Part shown: positions 17,761-27,659 of the stretch, piece by piece
Numbering within the stretch: position 1 is the first letter of the stretch
Layout: each line of letters opens with the position of its first letter
NCBI GenBank assembly: GCA_910588965.1
Contig: CAJUSO010000011.1
Location: forward strand, 1-64,000
Direction of reading: 5' to 3'
Source of the DNA: an uncultured Lachnospiraceae bacterium
GTDB taxonomy: Bacteria; Bacillota; Clostridia; Lachnospirales; Lachnospiraceae
Length of the DNA stretch: 64,000 nt
Translations under genes and position numbers: made by a program
Notes under the pieces: model-generated
Told to the model about the DNA's origin: nothing
Database searches by the model: none
What the model saw: the letters and a program-made list of their open reading frames with translations, nothing else

Positions 17761-17862
17761 AAAAGGGGCTGCTGCAAAATAAGCTTTGATACCAGTATTG
17801 TAAGTATCCTGAATGGCACATACTTCATGGTATACAGATGCTATCTTGCAGCAGCCCTTTTT
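17761..17862. terminator. Long bidirectional hairpin between convergent genes
   Basis: The outer arms GGGCTGCTGCAA and TTGCAGCAGCCC pair perfectly, flanked by A and T runs on opposite ends so that it can terminate both glyA and the chemotaxis gene. Inner arms (GATACCA/TGGTAT, AAGTAT/ATACTT) continue the stem over about 100 bases. This is much longer than a simple terminator and resembles a miniature repeat element. Confidence 0.75.
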
Positions 17863-17935
17863 GCAGGCTGCCCCGTAATATCTGGCGGTAACCCTGCCGG
17901 CGTTGGCGCTCTGTGCAGCCAATGCCGGCGGCAGC

Positions 17936-19615
17936 TTAGACCCTTAATTTAAACCGGTGCACAGCCACCTTCAGTTCCTCTGCCTGCCCCATCAGGCTTC
18001 TGGCTGAATCCACGGATTTCTCTGCAGTAGAAGCATTTGTCTGCACGACTTCTGCAATCTGCTCCATCCCCTGGGTCAGCTGGTGGAGCGCCTGGGACTG
18101 CTGGGTAGCGGATTCTGCGATTTCTTCTATTAAATCTGTTGCCTTTTTGGCTCCAACCATGACGCCGGCTAAAGCAGTCGTGGTCTCGGAGGTCAGGTCC
18201 GTCCCTTGCTTAATCATCCGGATAGAATTTTCAATCAATTCTGTAATATCCTTAGCGGAAGTAGCGCTCTTGTTGGCCAGGCTCTGTACTTCCTCAGCCA
18301 CCACGGCAAACCCCTTTCCGGCTTCCCCGGCGCGGGCAGCCTCAACAGCCGCGTTTAAAGCCAGGATATTGGTCTGGAAGGAGATATCCTCAATGGTCTT
18401 AATGATCCCGCCAATCTGCTGGGAAGCAGTGGAGATATCCTCCATGGCACGGGTCAGGTCTTCCATCTTCCCATTGCTGTACATCAATTGCTGTGCAGCG
18501 GCGGTAGAGCACTCGCGGGCTTCATTGGCGTCTGCAGAGGTACGGTCCACTTCGGTGGACAGTTCCTGGATGCTGGCAGACAGTTCCTGTACGGCAGAGG
18601 CCTGCGCCACCGCGCCGCTGGAGAGGATCTGCGCGTCTGAAGTCATCCGTTCCGACTCATGGGCCACCTGTTCAGCCGTGTCATTGATACGCAGCAGGGC
18701 ATTGTTCAAAGAATCCAGGATTTGGCGCATTGCATTCTGGATGGGGAGGAATTCCCCGCGGTAATCGTCTGTAATGGACAAGTCCATATTGCCCTGCGCA
18801 ATTTCTGCCAGCTTGCTGTCAATGTCATTTATGTATTTTTTCAGCTCCCGCTTGGTCTCGTGGATGGATTCCACCAGGCGCCCGATTTCAGAGGTATCCG
18901 GCTGCAGGGAGAAGTCTGCGGAAAGGTTTCCTTGGGAGATTTCCCCCATCTGACGTTTTACGGCATGGACAGGGCGCAGGAGCTTGCGGTTGATGATAAA
19001 TACGATGGAAAGCTGTATCAAGGCCACAAGGATTAGTGCAAGGATTATAAAATCACGGGTGGAGTCCTGCTGCTTGCCCAGATGGCTGATTTCCTCGGCA
19101 GTCCTCATATTCAGGGTATCTAAGAACTGTTCTTTCAGGGCGTTTATCTTGGTGATGGCAGTGTTGTAGCCGGAGCCATAGACATAGTCCAGGGCATCCT
19201 GAAGGTTCCCATCCTGTACGTTATCCATAGCTTCTTCTTCTAAGGGGACCAGGCTGTTGGAAAGGCTGGACATCTCGTCAATCATCGCCTGTTCTTCTGT
19301 GGTGATGCCGATTTCCTGCATGGCGGCAACGCCTTTGTCCCGGTTTTTTAAGGTGTCCACTTCCTTCCAGTAATTGTCATAATGCTCTTGCTTGCCTGTG
19401 GCAGAAAAAGCCCTCACCTCATTGGTCAGGTAAGCGGATCCGTTCATAAAACGGTTGGCATTCTGAGTCAATTCGAAACGCTCATCGTTGGCAGTATTGA
19501 GCTGCTTACTGACACGGTTGTAAGAAAACAGGCTCACTGCAATAAAAACCAGCGTTAAAATTGAGATAGCGTTTAAAATAAGGGTTAATGTTGATTGGTT
19601 CATAGCTTTTTTCAT
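17936..19615 (-). CDS. Methyl-accepting chemotaxis protein
   Basis: A 559-residue transmembrane chemoreceptor. Residues about 12-33 form the first membrane segment, followed by a four-helix-bundle-like extracellular sensor of about 150 residues, a second membrane segment near 187-207, a HAMP linker, and a C-terminal signalling domain with the highly conserved tip region (EAARAGEAGKGFAVVAEEV). It should couple through CheW to CheA. The ligand is not predictable. AAGGAGTG sits just upstream on the minus strand. No motility or che genes occur in this window, which is common for dispersed receptors. Confidence 0.95.
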   Translation of the reverse strand: MKKAMNQSTLTLILNAISILTLVFIAVSLFSYNRVSKQLNTANDERFELTQNANRFMNGSAYLTNEVRAFSATGKQEHYDNYWKEVDTLKNRDKGVAAMQEIGITTEEQAMIDEMSSLSNSLVPLEEEAMDNVQDGNLQDALDYVYGSGYNTAITKINALKEQFLDTLNMRTAEEISHLGKQQDSTRDFIILALILVALIQLSIVFIINRKLLRPVHAVKRQMGEISQGNLSADFSLQPDTSEIGRLVESIHETKRELKKYINDIDSKLAEIAQGNMDLSITDDYRGEFLPIQNAMRQILDSLNNALLRINDTAEQVAHESERMTSDAQILSSGAVAQASAVQELSASIQELSTEVDRTSADANEARECSTAAAQQLMYSNGKMEDLTRAMEDISTASQQIGGIIKTIEDISFQTNILALNAAVEAARAGEAGKGFAVVAEEVQSLANKSATSAKDITELIENSIRMIKQGTDLTSETTTALAGVMVGAKKATDLIEEIAESATQQSQALHQLTQGMEQIAEVVQTNASTAEKSVDSARSLMGQAEELKVAVHRFKLRV

Positions 19616-19949
19616 AGTTGGCCACTCCTTCCAGTGCAGGATTAAAGCAGAAAGCTGTCCTCTGCCCTTGCTGCGTATTCAATTTAACCTAATTCCGTAA
19701 ACAACGGGGGGCAGATGTGCCTGTGCAGGGTTTTGGCGGCCGCTGCCGTCCGGTCAGGTTGGGATGCCTTTTCCAGTCAAAAAACACAGGTTTTTTAAGA
19801 TTGGAAAAGTTTTGTTAAAAAGCTGCATAGTTCTAGTTTACAAAAATTAAAGGAAAATATCAAGACATTTCATGAAAAATCCGGATGGAATTATGTGGTT
19901 GCCGATAACGGCCAGGGGAAGCGCCGGGGCGGCTTGGCCATGGGGCGCA

Positions 19950-19993
19950 AAAAGCCCCTCCGGAACAGGTTAGGCTGTTTTGGAGGGGCTTTT
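19950..19993 (-). terminator. Terminator of the ABC-F gene
   Basis: AAAAGCCCCTCC (19950-19961) pairs with GGAGGGGCTTTT (19982-19993); inner AACAG/CTGTT adds to the stem. A and T runs on both sides allow function in either direction. The rest of 19616-20003 shows no coding sequence. Confidence 0.85.
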
Positions 19994-20003
19994 CGGAATC
20001 CTG

Positions 20004-21644
20004 CTAATCGTCTTCTTCCTGCGCATTGCTGGTAGAATATACCTGCCGTTTCCTGGCCATCTCGTCGCTCTCTAAATATTCATCGTAAGTGGTAATCTTG
20101 TCAATCATCCCCCCATTAGGCAGGAACTCAATAATCCGGTTGGCTGTCGTCTGCACGACCTGATGGTCGCGGGAGGCAAATAAGATTACCCCAGGGAATT
20201 TGATCAGCCCGTTGTTCAAGGCCGTAATTGATTCCATATCCAAATGGTCTGTGGGCTCGTCTAAAATCAGCGCATTGGCCCCCATAATCATCATACGGGA
20301 CAAAAGCACCCGGACCTTCTCCCCTCCGGACAGGACCTTCATCTTCTTCACCCCGTCATCCCCGGCAAAGAGCATCCTGCCCAAGAAGCCCCGCACATAG
20401 GTGGCGTCCTTAATTTCCGAATACTGTGTCAGCCATTCTACAATCTGCAGGTCCGTATCAAAAATTGCCGTATTATCTTTGGGGAAATAGGACTGGCTCG
20501 TGGTAACCCCCCACTTGTAATTCCCTTCGTCCGGCTCCATTTCCCCAGCCAGGATCTGGAACAGTGTGGTCTTGGCCAATTCATTGCTCCCCACAAAGGC
20601 AATCTTGTCATTGTGCCCCATGATAAAAGACACATTGTCCAAGACCTTCACCCCGTCAATGGTCTTGCTTAAGTTCTCTACGGTAAGCACTTCATTCCCA
20701 ATTTCACGGTTGGGGCGGAAATCAATATAAGGGTACTTCCGGCTGGAAGGCTTAATCTCATCCAGCTGTATCTTCTCCAAGGCTTTTTTCCTGGAAGTAG
20801 CCTGCTTGGACTTAGAGGCATTCGCCGAGAACCGGGAAATGAATTCCTGCAGTTCTTTTATCTTCTCTTCTTTTTTCTTATTGGCTTCCTTCATCTGCTT
20901 AATCAAAAGCTGGCTGGATTCATACCAGAAATCATAATTCCCCGCATAGAGCTGGATTTTGGCATAGTCAATATCCGCCGTATGGGTGCACACCTTATTC
21001 AAAAAGTACCTGTCATGGGATACTACGATGACGGTGTTTTCAAAATTAATCAGGAATTCCTCCAGCCAGGCGATGGCATCCAGATCCAAATGGTTGGTAG
21101 GCTCATCCAGCAGCAGGATATCCGGGTTCCCAAACAGCGCCTGCGCCAGCAGTACCTTTACCTTCAGCTCGCTGGCGATATCTTTCATAATGGCAGTATG
21201 CAGGTCCGTCTCAATCCCCAGGCCATTCAGAAGCTGCGCCGCGTCCGATTCCGCATTCCATCCATCCATCTCTGCAAATTCGGCCTCTAATTCGCTGGCC
21301 CGTATGCCGTCCTCATCTGAAAAATCCTCCTTCATATAGATGGCGTCTTTTTCCTTCATAATGTCATACAGCCGCTGGTTCCCCATGATGACCGTATCCA
21401 GCACAGAAAACCCGTCATACTTAAAATGGTCCTGCTGCAAAAAGGAAAGCCGTTCCCCCGGCGTGATAAAAATATCCCCCTTGGTAGGCTCCAGCTGCCC
21501 GTTTAAAATCTTGAGGAAGGTGGACTTCCCAGCCCCGTTCGCCCCAATCAGCCCATAACAGTTCCCCTCTGTGAATTTGATATTCACATCTTCAAATAAA
21601 GCCTTTTTCCCAATCCTGAGAGTCACATTATTTGCACTAATCAT
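20004..21644 (-). CDS. ABC-F family ATPase (YbiT/YkpA-like translation factor)
   Basis: A 546-residue cytosolic protein with two ABC ATPase domains and no membrane segment. The first domain has GANGAGKST and LLDEPTNHLDLDAIAWLEEF, followed by the lysine-rich linker (about 240-300) that in ABC-F proteins reaches into the ribosome. The second has LSGGEKVRVLLSRMM and LILDEPTDHLDMES. ABC-F proteins relieve stalled ribosomes or confer antibiotic resistance; this sequence is closest in layout to housekeeping YbiT/YkpA types. The second Walker A reads GSNELAKTT, with Ala where Gly is usual before the lysine, likely a subfamily trait. It is transcribed divergently from the pyruvate oxidoreductase. Confidence 0.92.
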   Translation of the reverse strand: MISANNVTLRIGKKALFEDVNIKFTEGNCYGLIGANGAGKSTFLKILNGQLEPTKGDIFITPGERLSFLQQDHFKYDGFSVLDTVIMGNQRLYDIMKEKDAIYMKEDFSDEDGIRASELEAEFAEMDGWNAESDAAQLLNGLGIETDLHTAIMKDIASELKVKVLLAQALFGNPDILLLDEPTNHLDLDAIAWLEEFLINFENTVIVVSHDRYFLNKVCTHTADIDYAKIQLYAGNYDFWYESSQLLIKQMKEANKKKEEKIKELQEFISRFSANASKSKQATSRKKALEKIQLDEIKPSSRKYPYIDFRPNREIGNEVLTVENLSKTIDGVKVLDNVSFIMGHNDKIAFVGSNELAKTTLFQILAGEMEPDEGNYKWGVTTSQSYFPKDNTAIFDTDLQIVEWLTQYSEIKDATYVRGFLGRMLFAGDDGVKKMKVLSGGEKVRVLLSRMMIMGANALILDEPTDHLDMESITALNNGLIKFPGVILFASRDHQVVQTTANRIIEFLPNGGMIDKITTYDEYLESDEMARKRQVYSTSNAQEEDD

Positions 21645-21874
21645 CTTCTATACACCTTTCTGAACCTGCTTAAATTTTCTACCCGGAAATGGATCTTAAC
21701 CCAGACGCGTCTGCAATCTTTTTCTATTTTACAGGAAATCCGTTATTTTGCAAGGTATTTTTTAAAAAAAGTGGATTTTGCCAGGGCGCCGCATGGCTGG
21801 CAGGGGGGCTTGCCTGCCCATAGCCGCATCCCTTCCGTGTTCCCAGAAAAATACACGAAAAAAGCCGAAACCCC

Positions 21875-21903
21875 TTGATTTTTTCCTTCATAATTATTAT
21901 AGT
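21875..21903 (+). promoter_or_regulatory. Promoter for pyruvate:ferredoxin oxidoreductase
   Basis: TTGATT (21875-21880) and TATAGT (21898-21903) are spaced by exactly 17 bases in an AT-rich stretch, giving a leader of about 70 bases. The strong boxes and the gene's biased codon use (AAC, ATC, GGC, CCA) fit high expression. Confidence 0.7.
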
Positions 21904-21981
21904 ATAAAAGAAGGAAAATTCTGCATACGGCAGCAAGCGGTATGCACAGATTCCACAAATTCAGGCAGGAGGGAAAATCCA

Positions 21982-24900
21982 ATGAAAAGATCTATGAAAA
22001 CCATGGATGGCAACCACGCAGCAGCACATGCTTCCTATGCATATACCGATGTTGCGGCCATCTACCCCATCACTCCTTCATCTGTTATGGCAGAAGCTAC
22101 TGATGAATGGGCAACCCAGGGCAGGAAGAACATCTTTGGCCAGACCGTACAGGTGACAGAGATGCAGTCCGAGGCAGGCGCTGCAGGTACGGTGCACGGC
22201 TCTTTGGCAGCAGGCGCACTGACCACGACCTACACAGCATCCCAAGGTTTGCTGCTGATGATCCCGAACCTTTACAAAATTGCCGGTGAAGGGCTTCCAG
22301 GCGTATTCAACGTATCTGCGCGCTGCGTTGCAACCCATGCGCTGAACATCTTCGGCGACCATTCCGATGTATATGCCTGCCGCCAGACTGGTGCAGCAAT
22401 GCTCTGCGAGTCCTCCGTACAGGAAGTTATGGACTTAACGCCGGTAGCACATTGCGCAGGTTTGGAAGGGCACCTTCCCTTCATCAACTTCTTTGATGGG
22501 TTCCGTACTTCCCATGAGATCCAGAAAATTGAGACATGGGATTACGAAGATTTGAAAGACATGGTAGATTTGGATGCCATCGATGCATTCCGCAAGAACG
22601 CATTGAACCCGAACCACCCACGTCAGGACGGTTCCGCACAGAACCCGGATATCTTCTTCCAGACCAGGGAGTCCTGCAACTCCACATACGATGCTTTGCC
22701 GGCAATCGTACAGAAATATATGGACAAGGTCAATGAGAAGATTGGGACAGACTATAAGCTGTTCAACTACTATGGCGCTGCTGATGCCGATAGGGTTATC
22801 ATCGCTATGGGTTCCGTATGCGATACCATTGATGAGACAATTGACTACTTAATGGCAAAGGGCGAGAAGGTCGGCGTTGTAAAGGTACGCCTGTACCGTC
22901 CGTTCTGCAAGGAGGCTTTGATTGCAGCTATCCCTGAGACTGTTAAGATGATTGCTGTATTAGACAGGACCAAAGAGCCAGGATCCCTTGGCGAGCCATT
23001 ATACTTAGACGTTGTTGCCGCACTGAAGGGCAGCAAGTTTGACGCTGTGAAGATTACCAGCGGCCGTTATGGCTTGGGCTCCAAGGATACTACACCTGGC
23101 CAGATTATCGCTGTATATAACAACACTGAGAAAGAAAGGTTCACCATCGGTATCTATGACGATGTGACCAACCTTTCCCTGGAGGTAAAGGAAGACCCAG
23201 TTACCACGCCGGAAGGCACCATCAACTGCAAGTTCTGGGGCCTTGGCGCAGACGGTACGGTTGGCGCGAACAAGAACTCCATCAAGATTATTGGTGACAA
23301 TACAGACATGTATGCACAGGCTTACTTTGACTATGACTCCAAGAAGTCCGGCGGCGTTACCATGTCCCACCTGCGTTTCGGTAAGAAGGCCATCAAGTCC
23401 ACTTACCTGATTAAGCAGGCGAATTTCGTAGCTTGCCACAACCCTGCCTATGTACGCAAGTACAACATGGTACAGGAATTAGTGCCAGGCGGCAAATTCC
23501 TCCTGAACTGCTCCTGGAGCCCGGAAGAGCTTGAGAACCATCTGCCAGGACAGGTAAAGAGGTATATCGCTGAGAACAACATCGAATTCTATACCATCGA
23601 CGGTATCAAGATTGGTAAGGAAATCGGCCTTGGCGGGCGTATCAACACCGTGCTCCAGTCTGCATTCTTCAAGCTGGCTGACATTATCCCGGAAGAGCGC
23701 GCGATTGAGCTTATGAAGGCTGCTGCAAAAGCAACTTATGGCAAGAAGGGCGACAAGATTGTACAGATGAACTACGATGCTATCGATGCCGGCGCAACGG
23801 GCGTTGTGAAAATCGAAGTTCCTGCAAGCTGGAAAGATGCCCAGGATGAGAGCTTTGCACAGGTTGCAACCGGAGAGCGGAAAGATGTTGTTGATTTCGT
23901 AAATGATATCCAGATTCCAGTAAACGGCCAGGAAGGCAACAAGATCCCTGTATCCGTTGTGAAGAAATATGAAAATGGACAGACCCCATCTGGTTCCTCA
24001 GCATTTGAGAAGCGCGGCATTGCCGTAGACGTTCCTGTATGGAACCCAGAGAACTGTATCCAGTGTAATATCTGCGCCTATGTCTGCCCGCATGCCGTTA
24101 TCCGTCCAGTCGCTATGACAGAGGATGAGGCTTCCAAGGTTCCGGAAGGGATGCAGGCGCTCCCAATGACAGGTATGCCAGAGTACAAGTTCAGCATGAC
24201 GATTTCTGCCCTTGACTGTACCGGGTGCGGCTCCTGTGCAAATGTCTGCCCAGGCAAGAAGGGTGAGAAAGCCCTTACGATGCAGAACTGCGAGGCAAAC
24301 GTTGGCGAGCAGGCTTACTTCGACTATGGCTTAACCGTAGGGAAGAAGATTGACGTAGTAGAGAAATTCAAAGAGACAACCGTAAAGGGCTCCCAGTTCA
24401 AACAGCCGTTGCTTGAGTTCTCAGGCGCTTGCGGCGGATGCGGCGAGACACCTTACGCAAAATTAATCACGCAGCTGTTCGGTGAGAGGATGTATATCGC
24501 AAATGCAACAGGATGTTCCTCCATCTGGGGTAACTCCTCACCGTCCACACCATATACCGTAAATGAAAGAGGACAAGGCCCGGCTTGGTCTAACTCCTTA
24601 TTCGAGGATGCGGCAGAGTTCGGCTATGGTATGCTGTTAGCCCAGAAGGCAATCCGCGGCAAATTAAAATCCAAGGTAGAAGCCCTGGTCGCAGACGGCC
24701 ACAATGCAGACGTTGCAGCAGCAGGGAAAGAATGGCTGGATACCTTCGGTGTCGGTGCCCTGAACGGGACAGCTACCGATAAGTTAGTGGCAGCATTAGA
24801 AGCCTGCGGATGCGATGCTTCCAAGGAAATCCTGGCTGAGAAAGACTTCCTGGCAAAGAAATCCCAGTGGGTATTCGGCGGCGACGGATGGGCATATGAC

Positions 24901-25518
24901 ATCGGCTTCGGCGGCGTTGACCATATTTTAGCAAGCGGCCAGGATATCAACGTAATGGTATTCGATACTGAGGTTTACTCCAATACGGGCGGACAGTCCT
25001 CCAAGGCTACCCCGACCGGCGCTATCGCACAGTTCGCAGCAGGCGGCAAAGAAGTGAAGAAGAAAGACCTTGCTTCCATCGCTATGAGCTACGGCTATGT
25101 ATACGTGGCACAGATTGCTATGGGCGCTGATTACAACCAGTGCGTAAAGGCAATCGCAGAGGCAGAGGCATATCCAGGGCCATCCCTCATTATCGCTTAC
25201 GCTCCATGTATCAACCACGGCATCAAGATTGGCATGAGCAAAGCCCAGACCGAAGAGAAGAATGCTGTAGAGGCAGGTTACTGGCATAACTTCCGCTTCA
25301 ACCCACAGCTGAAGAAGGAAGGCAAGGCTGCATTCTCCTTAGACAGCAAGGCTCCGACAGGCGATTACAAGGCATTCTTAAACGGCGAAGTACGTTACAA
25401 TGCCCTTGCAAGGTTCAACCCGGAAAGAGCAGAAGAACTGTTTGCAGTTTCCGAGCAGAACGCAAAAGAGCGTTATGAATATCTGAATAAATTGATTACC
25501 TTATACGGCGAGAACTAA
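21982..25518 (+). CDS. nifJ: Pyruvate:ferredoxin (flavodoxin) oxidoreductase
   Basis: A single-chain enzyme of 1178 residues that oxidises pyruvate to acetyl-CoA and CO2, passing electrons to ferredoxin; central to clostridial fermentation. The N-terminal pyruvate-binding domain includes AAIYPITPSSVMAE and EMQSEAGAAGTVHG. A ferredoxin-like domain carries two [4Fe-4S] cysteine sets, CIQCNICAYVCP and CTGCGSCANVCP. The C-terminal thiamine-diphosphate domain contains GACGGCGETPYAK, the cysteines for the proximal cluster, and the GGDGWAYDIGFGGVDH motif. ATG 21982 follows AGGAGGG at 21967-21973; the longer open frame upstream lies over the promoter and is not translated. No neighbouring partner subunits are needed. 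Confidence 0.97.
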   Translation: MKRSMKTMDGNHAAAHASYAYTDVAAIYPITPSSVMAEATDEWATQGRKNIFGQTVQVTEMQSEAGAAGTVHGSLAAGALTTTYTASQGLLLMIPNLYKIAGEGLPGVFNVSARCVATHALNIFGDHSDVYACRQTGAAMLCESSVQEVMDLTPVAHCAGLEGHLPFINFFDGFRTSHEIQKIETWDYEDLKDMVDLDAIDAFRKNALNPNHPRQDGSAQNPDIFFQTRESCNSTYDALPAIVQKYMDKVNEKIGTDYKLFNYYGAADADRVIIAMGSVCDTIDETIDYLMAKGEKVGVVKVRLYRPFCKEALIAAIPETVKMIAVLDRTKEPGSLGEPLYLDVVAALKGSKFDAVKITSGRYGLGSKDTTPGQIIAVYNNTEKERFTIGIYDDVTNLSLEVKEDPVTTPEGTINCKFWGLGADGTVGANKNSIKIIGDNTDMYAQAYFDYDSKKSGGVTMSHLRFGKKAIKSTYLIKQANFVACHNPAYVRKYNMVQELVPGGKFLLNCSWSPEELENHLPGQVKRYIAENNIEFYTIDGIKIGKEIGLGGRINTVLQSAFFKLADIIPEERAIELMKAAAKATYGKKGDKIVQMNYDAIDAGATGVVKIEVPASWKDAQDESFAQVATGERKDVVDFVNDIQIPVNGQEGNKIPVSVVKKYENGQTPSGSSAFEKRGIAVDVPVWNPENCIQCNICAYVCPHAVIRPVAMTEDEASKVPEGMQALPMTGMPEYKFSMTISALDCTGCGSCANVCPGKKGEKALTMQNCEANVGEQAYFDYGLTVGKKIDVVEKFKETTVKGSQFKQPLLEFSGACGGCGETPYAKLITQLFGERMYIANATGCSSIWGNSSPSTPYTVNERGQGPAWSNSLFEDAAEFGYGMLLAQKAIRGKLKSKVEALVADGHNADVAAAGKEWLDTFGVGALNGTATDKLVAALEACGCDASKEILAEKDFLAKKSQWVFGGDGWAYDIGFGGVDHILASGQDINVMVFDTEVYSNTGGQSSKATPTGAIAQFAAGGKEVKKKDLASIAMSYGYVYVAQIAMGADYNQCVKAIAEAEAYPGPSLIIAYAPCINHGIKIGMSKAQTEEKNAVEAGYWHNFRFNPQLKKEGKAAFSLDSKAPTGDYKAFLNGEVRYNALARFNPERAEELFAVSEQNAKERYEYLNKLITLYGEN

Positions 25519-25576
25519 AGCCAGGTAAGGGATTTAATGGCTCTTTGGCTGGGGGAATCCCAAGCCAGGGGGTAGG

Positions 25577-25617
25577 AGGCACTTCCGGGATCCAAGGGAT
25601 TCTGGGGGTGCCTTTTT
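25577..25617 (+). terminator. Terminator of pyruvate:ferredoxin oxidoreductase
   Basis: AGGCAC and GTGCCT close a long imperfect stem with G-U pairs, followed by TTTTT. It overlaps the left arm of the next inverted repeat. Confidence 0.75.
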
Positions 25618-25651
25618 GTTTCATAGGAAAGTGCGTCCTATGAAACAAAAA
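25613..25651. repeat. Perfect 16-base inverted repeat
   Basis: TTTTTGTTTCATAGGA (25613-25628) is followed after 7 bases by its exact complement (25636-25651). A second partial match, TTTTCATAGGA, occurs near 25783. The 25652-25890 stretch otherwise holds small hairpins, for example CCCCTCAAGATTGAGGGG and GCGGGC/GCCCGT plus T run, and no gene. It may be an element boundary for the AAA-nuclease gene or a second terminator. Confidence 0.7.
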
Positions 25652-25890
25652 CCCTCCGGGGGATGCGCACCCGCACACTAGGTAAAAGATTGCTTCGCAA
25701 TTGTGCTCGGCGCGTCAAAGCGTGCAACCCCCTCAAGATTGAGGGGATAGGGGAGTTGAAGCGGGCTTGCCCGTTTTATTCTTTTCATAGGAAGGACCAT
25801 GTTGCTGTAAAGCGTGAAAGTCCATGAAAAGCAGTAGTAGGATTTTGTGATATCTGCTATAATGAAAGGGACATTATGTGAGGTGATAGG

Positions 25891-27597
25891 ATGGAAACCA
25901 GGAAAAAGAAACTTCCAATCGGGATTGAGAATTTTGAGGAATTACAGACAGAAGGTTTTTACTATGTAGATAAGACAGGTTTTATTGCAGAACTTTTGGA
26001 TCATTGGGCAAAGGTAAACCTATTTACGCGTCCGAGAAGGTTTGGAAAGTCTTTGAATATGAGCATGCTGAAAAGTTTTTTTGAGTTAGGCAGGGATAAA
26101 AGGATTTTCTGTAGGTTGAGGATATCGGAAGAGACGGCTCTTTGCGAATCGTATATGGGTAAATTTCCGGTCATATCAGTTTCTTTAAAAGGGATGAACG
26201 CAGGCACTTATGAAAAAGCGCTTGAGATGGCAATCCAGATAATCCGCGCAGAAGCAAGGAGGTTCCAATATCTTTTGGACAGTGAACGCCTGTCTTGCTA
26301 TGATAAGGATGCATTCTTGGCGCTTTTACGGGAACATATGAATGAGGGCGTTCTGTGCGGCAGCCTGAAAGTCCTGTCAGAACTTTTGGAAAAGCACCAT
26401 AACCGTAAGGTAATCCTGCTGGTTGACGAGTATGACGTGCCCTTGGCAAAAGCATTTGAACGGGGGTATTATGGCCAGATGGTGATGTTCATCCGGAATA
26501 TGTTTGAATATGCACTGAAATCCAATGACAGCCTGAAATTTGCAGTATTGACCGGATGTATGCGTATCTCGAAAGAAAGTATTTTTACGGGTTTAAATAA
26601 TCTCAAGGTTTTGTCCGTAGCAGACGTCCCATTTGCTGGGTATTTTGGTTTTACGGACAGGGAAGTAAGGGAAATGTTGGGATATTATGGTTTCCAGGCG
26701 CATTATAATGAGATAAAGGAATGGTATGACGGGTATCAGTTCGGGGAGGCGGAAGTCTATTGCCCATGGGATGTAATCAATTATTGCGATGCCTTGCGGG
26801 GGGATCCAGATACACAGCCGAAGAATTACTGGGTGAATACCAGCAGCAATGAAGCGGTCAGGCGCTTTATCCAGGAGTCGGATAAAGCAGCCGTCAGGCG
26901 TGAGATTGAAAAGCTGGTCGCAGGGGAGGAAATCACAAAGGAAATCCATCAGGAACTGACATATAAAGAGATGTATGCTTCTGTTGATAACCTGTGGAGC
27001 GTTTTATTCACAACAGGATACCTTACCCAGAGAGGAAAACCAGAAGGGGACAGCTTCCGGCTGGCAATCCCGAATATGGAAATCCGGAACGTTTTTACGG
27101 CACAAATCATGGATTTTTTCAGGGAGAGCATACCAAAGCATGGGGAAGCATGGAGGGAATTCTGCCAAGCGTTGGAGAACGGTGAGCCAAAGCGGGTGGA
27201 AGAATTGTTGGGAGGATATCTGAAGCGGACAATCAGCATCCGTGACACGTTTGTAAAAAAGCAAATGAAAGAAAATTTCTATCATGGTATCCTGCTGGGC
27301 ATATTAGGGTTCCAGGATACATGGGGCGTGTCGTCAAATAAAGAATCTGGGGAGGGATATAGCGATATCTTGGTAGAAACAGAAGATGGGGAAACCGGCA
27401 TTGTACTTGAACTGAAATATGCAGAGGATGGGAAACTGGATACAGCCTGCAAGAAGGCGTTGGAGCAGATCGGGCAGAAACGGTATGCAGAAGATCTTCT
27501 GGAGGAAGGGGTGGGGCATATCCTAAAATATGGGATTGCTTTCTACAAGAAGAAATGCCGGGTGGTGCTCGCCGAAGATGGAGGGGATAATCCATAA
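25891..27597 (+). CDS. AAA-ATPase-like / PD-(D/E)XK nuclease family protein (DUF1703 type)
   Basis: A 568-residue cytosolic protein of a family common in multiple copies in gut Firmicutes and Bacteroidetes. The N-terminus has the family opening KLPIGIENFEELQTEGFYYVDKT split over residues 6-28, then a Walker-A-like RPRRFGKSLNMSM and Walker-B-like VILLVDEYDVPLAKA. The C-terminal region contains GYSDILVE and IVLELKYA, the Asp and Glu-X-Lys of a PD-(D/E)XK nuclease fold. Function is unknown; roles in mobile elements or genome defence have been suggested for the family, unproven. It stands alone, preceded by AGGTGATAGG, and is bracketed upstream by inverted repeats. Confidence 0.85.
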   Translation: METRKKKLPIGIENFEELQTEGFYYVDKTGFIAELLDHWAKVNLFTRPRRFGKSLNMSMLKSFFELGRDKRIFCRLRISEETALCESYMGKFPVISVSLKGMNAGTYEKALEMAIQIIRAEARRFQYLLDSERLSCYDKDAFLALLREHMNEGVLCGSLKVLSELLEKHHNRKVILLVDEYDVPLAKAFERGYYGQMVMFIRNMFEYALKSNDSLKFAVLTGCMRISKESIFTGLNNLKVLSVADVPFAGYFGFTDREVREMLGYYGFQAHYNEIKEWYDGYQFGEAEVYCPWDVINYCDALRGDPDTQPKNYWVNTSSNEAVRRFIQESDKAAVRREIEKLVAGEEITKEIHQELTYKEMYASVDNLWSVLFTTGYLTQRGKPEGDSFRLAIPNMEIRNVFTAQIMDFFRESIPKHGEAWREFCQALENGEPKRVEELLGGYLKRTISIRDTFVKKQMKENFYHGILLGILGFQDTWGVSSNKESGEGYSDILVETEDGETGIVLELKYAEDGKLDTACKKALEQIGQKRYAEDLLEEGVGHILKYGIAFYKKKCRVVLAEDGGDNP

Positions 27598-27659
27598 ACC
27601 AAGGAAAAAGCAGGCGCCAAATAGGGACTGTTGGAAAGATTGGGAGGAAAAGACAGAAA

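Noticed and set aside
19901..19908. GCCGATAA resembling a sigma-D (flagellar) -10 box near the chemotaxis gene
   Set aside because: It is on the strand pointing away from the chemotaxis gene and has no TAAA box at the right distance.
25613..25651. Insertion-sequence terminal repeat
   Set aside because: No transposase gene or target duplication is visible; kept only as an inverted repeat with unknown role.
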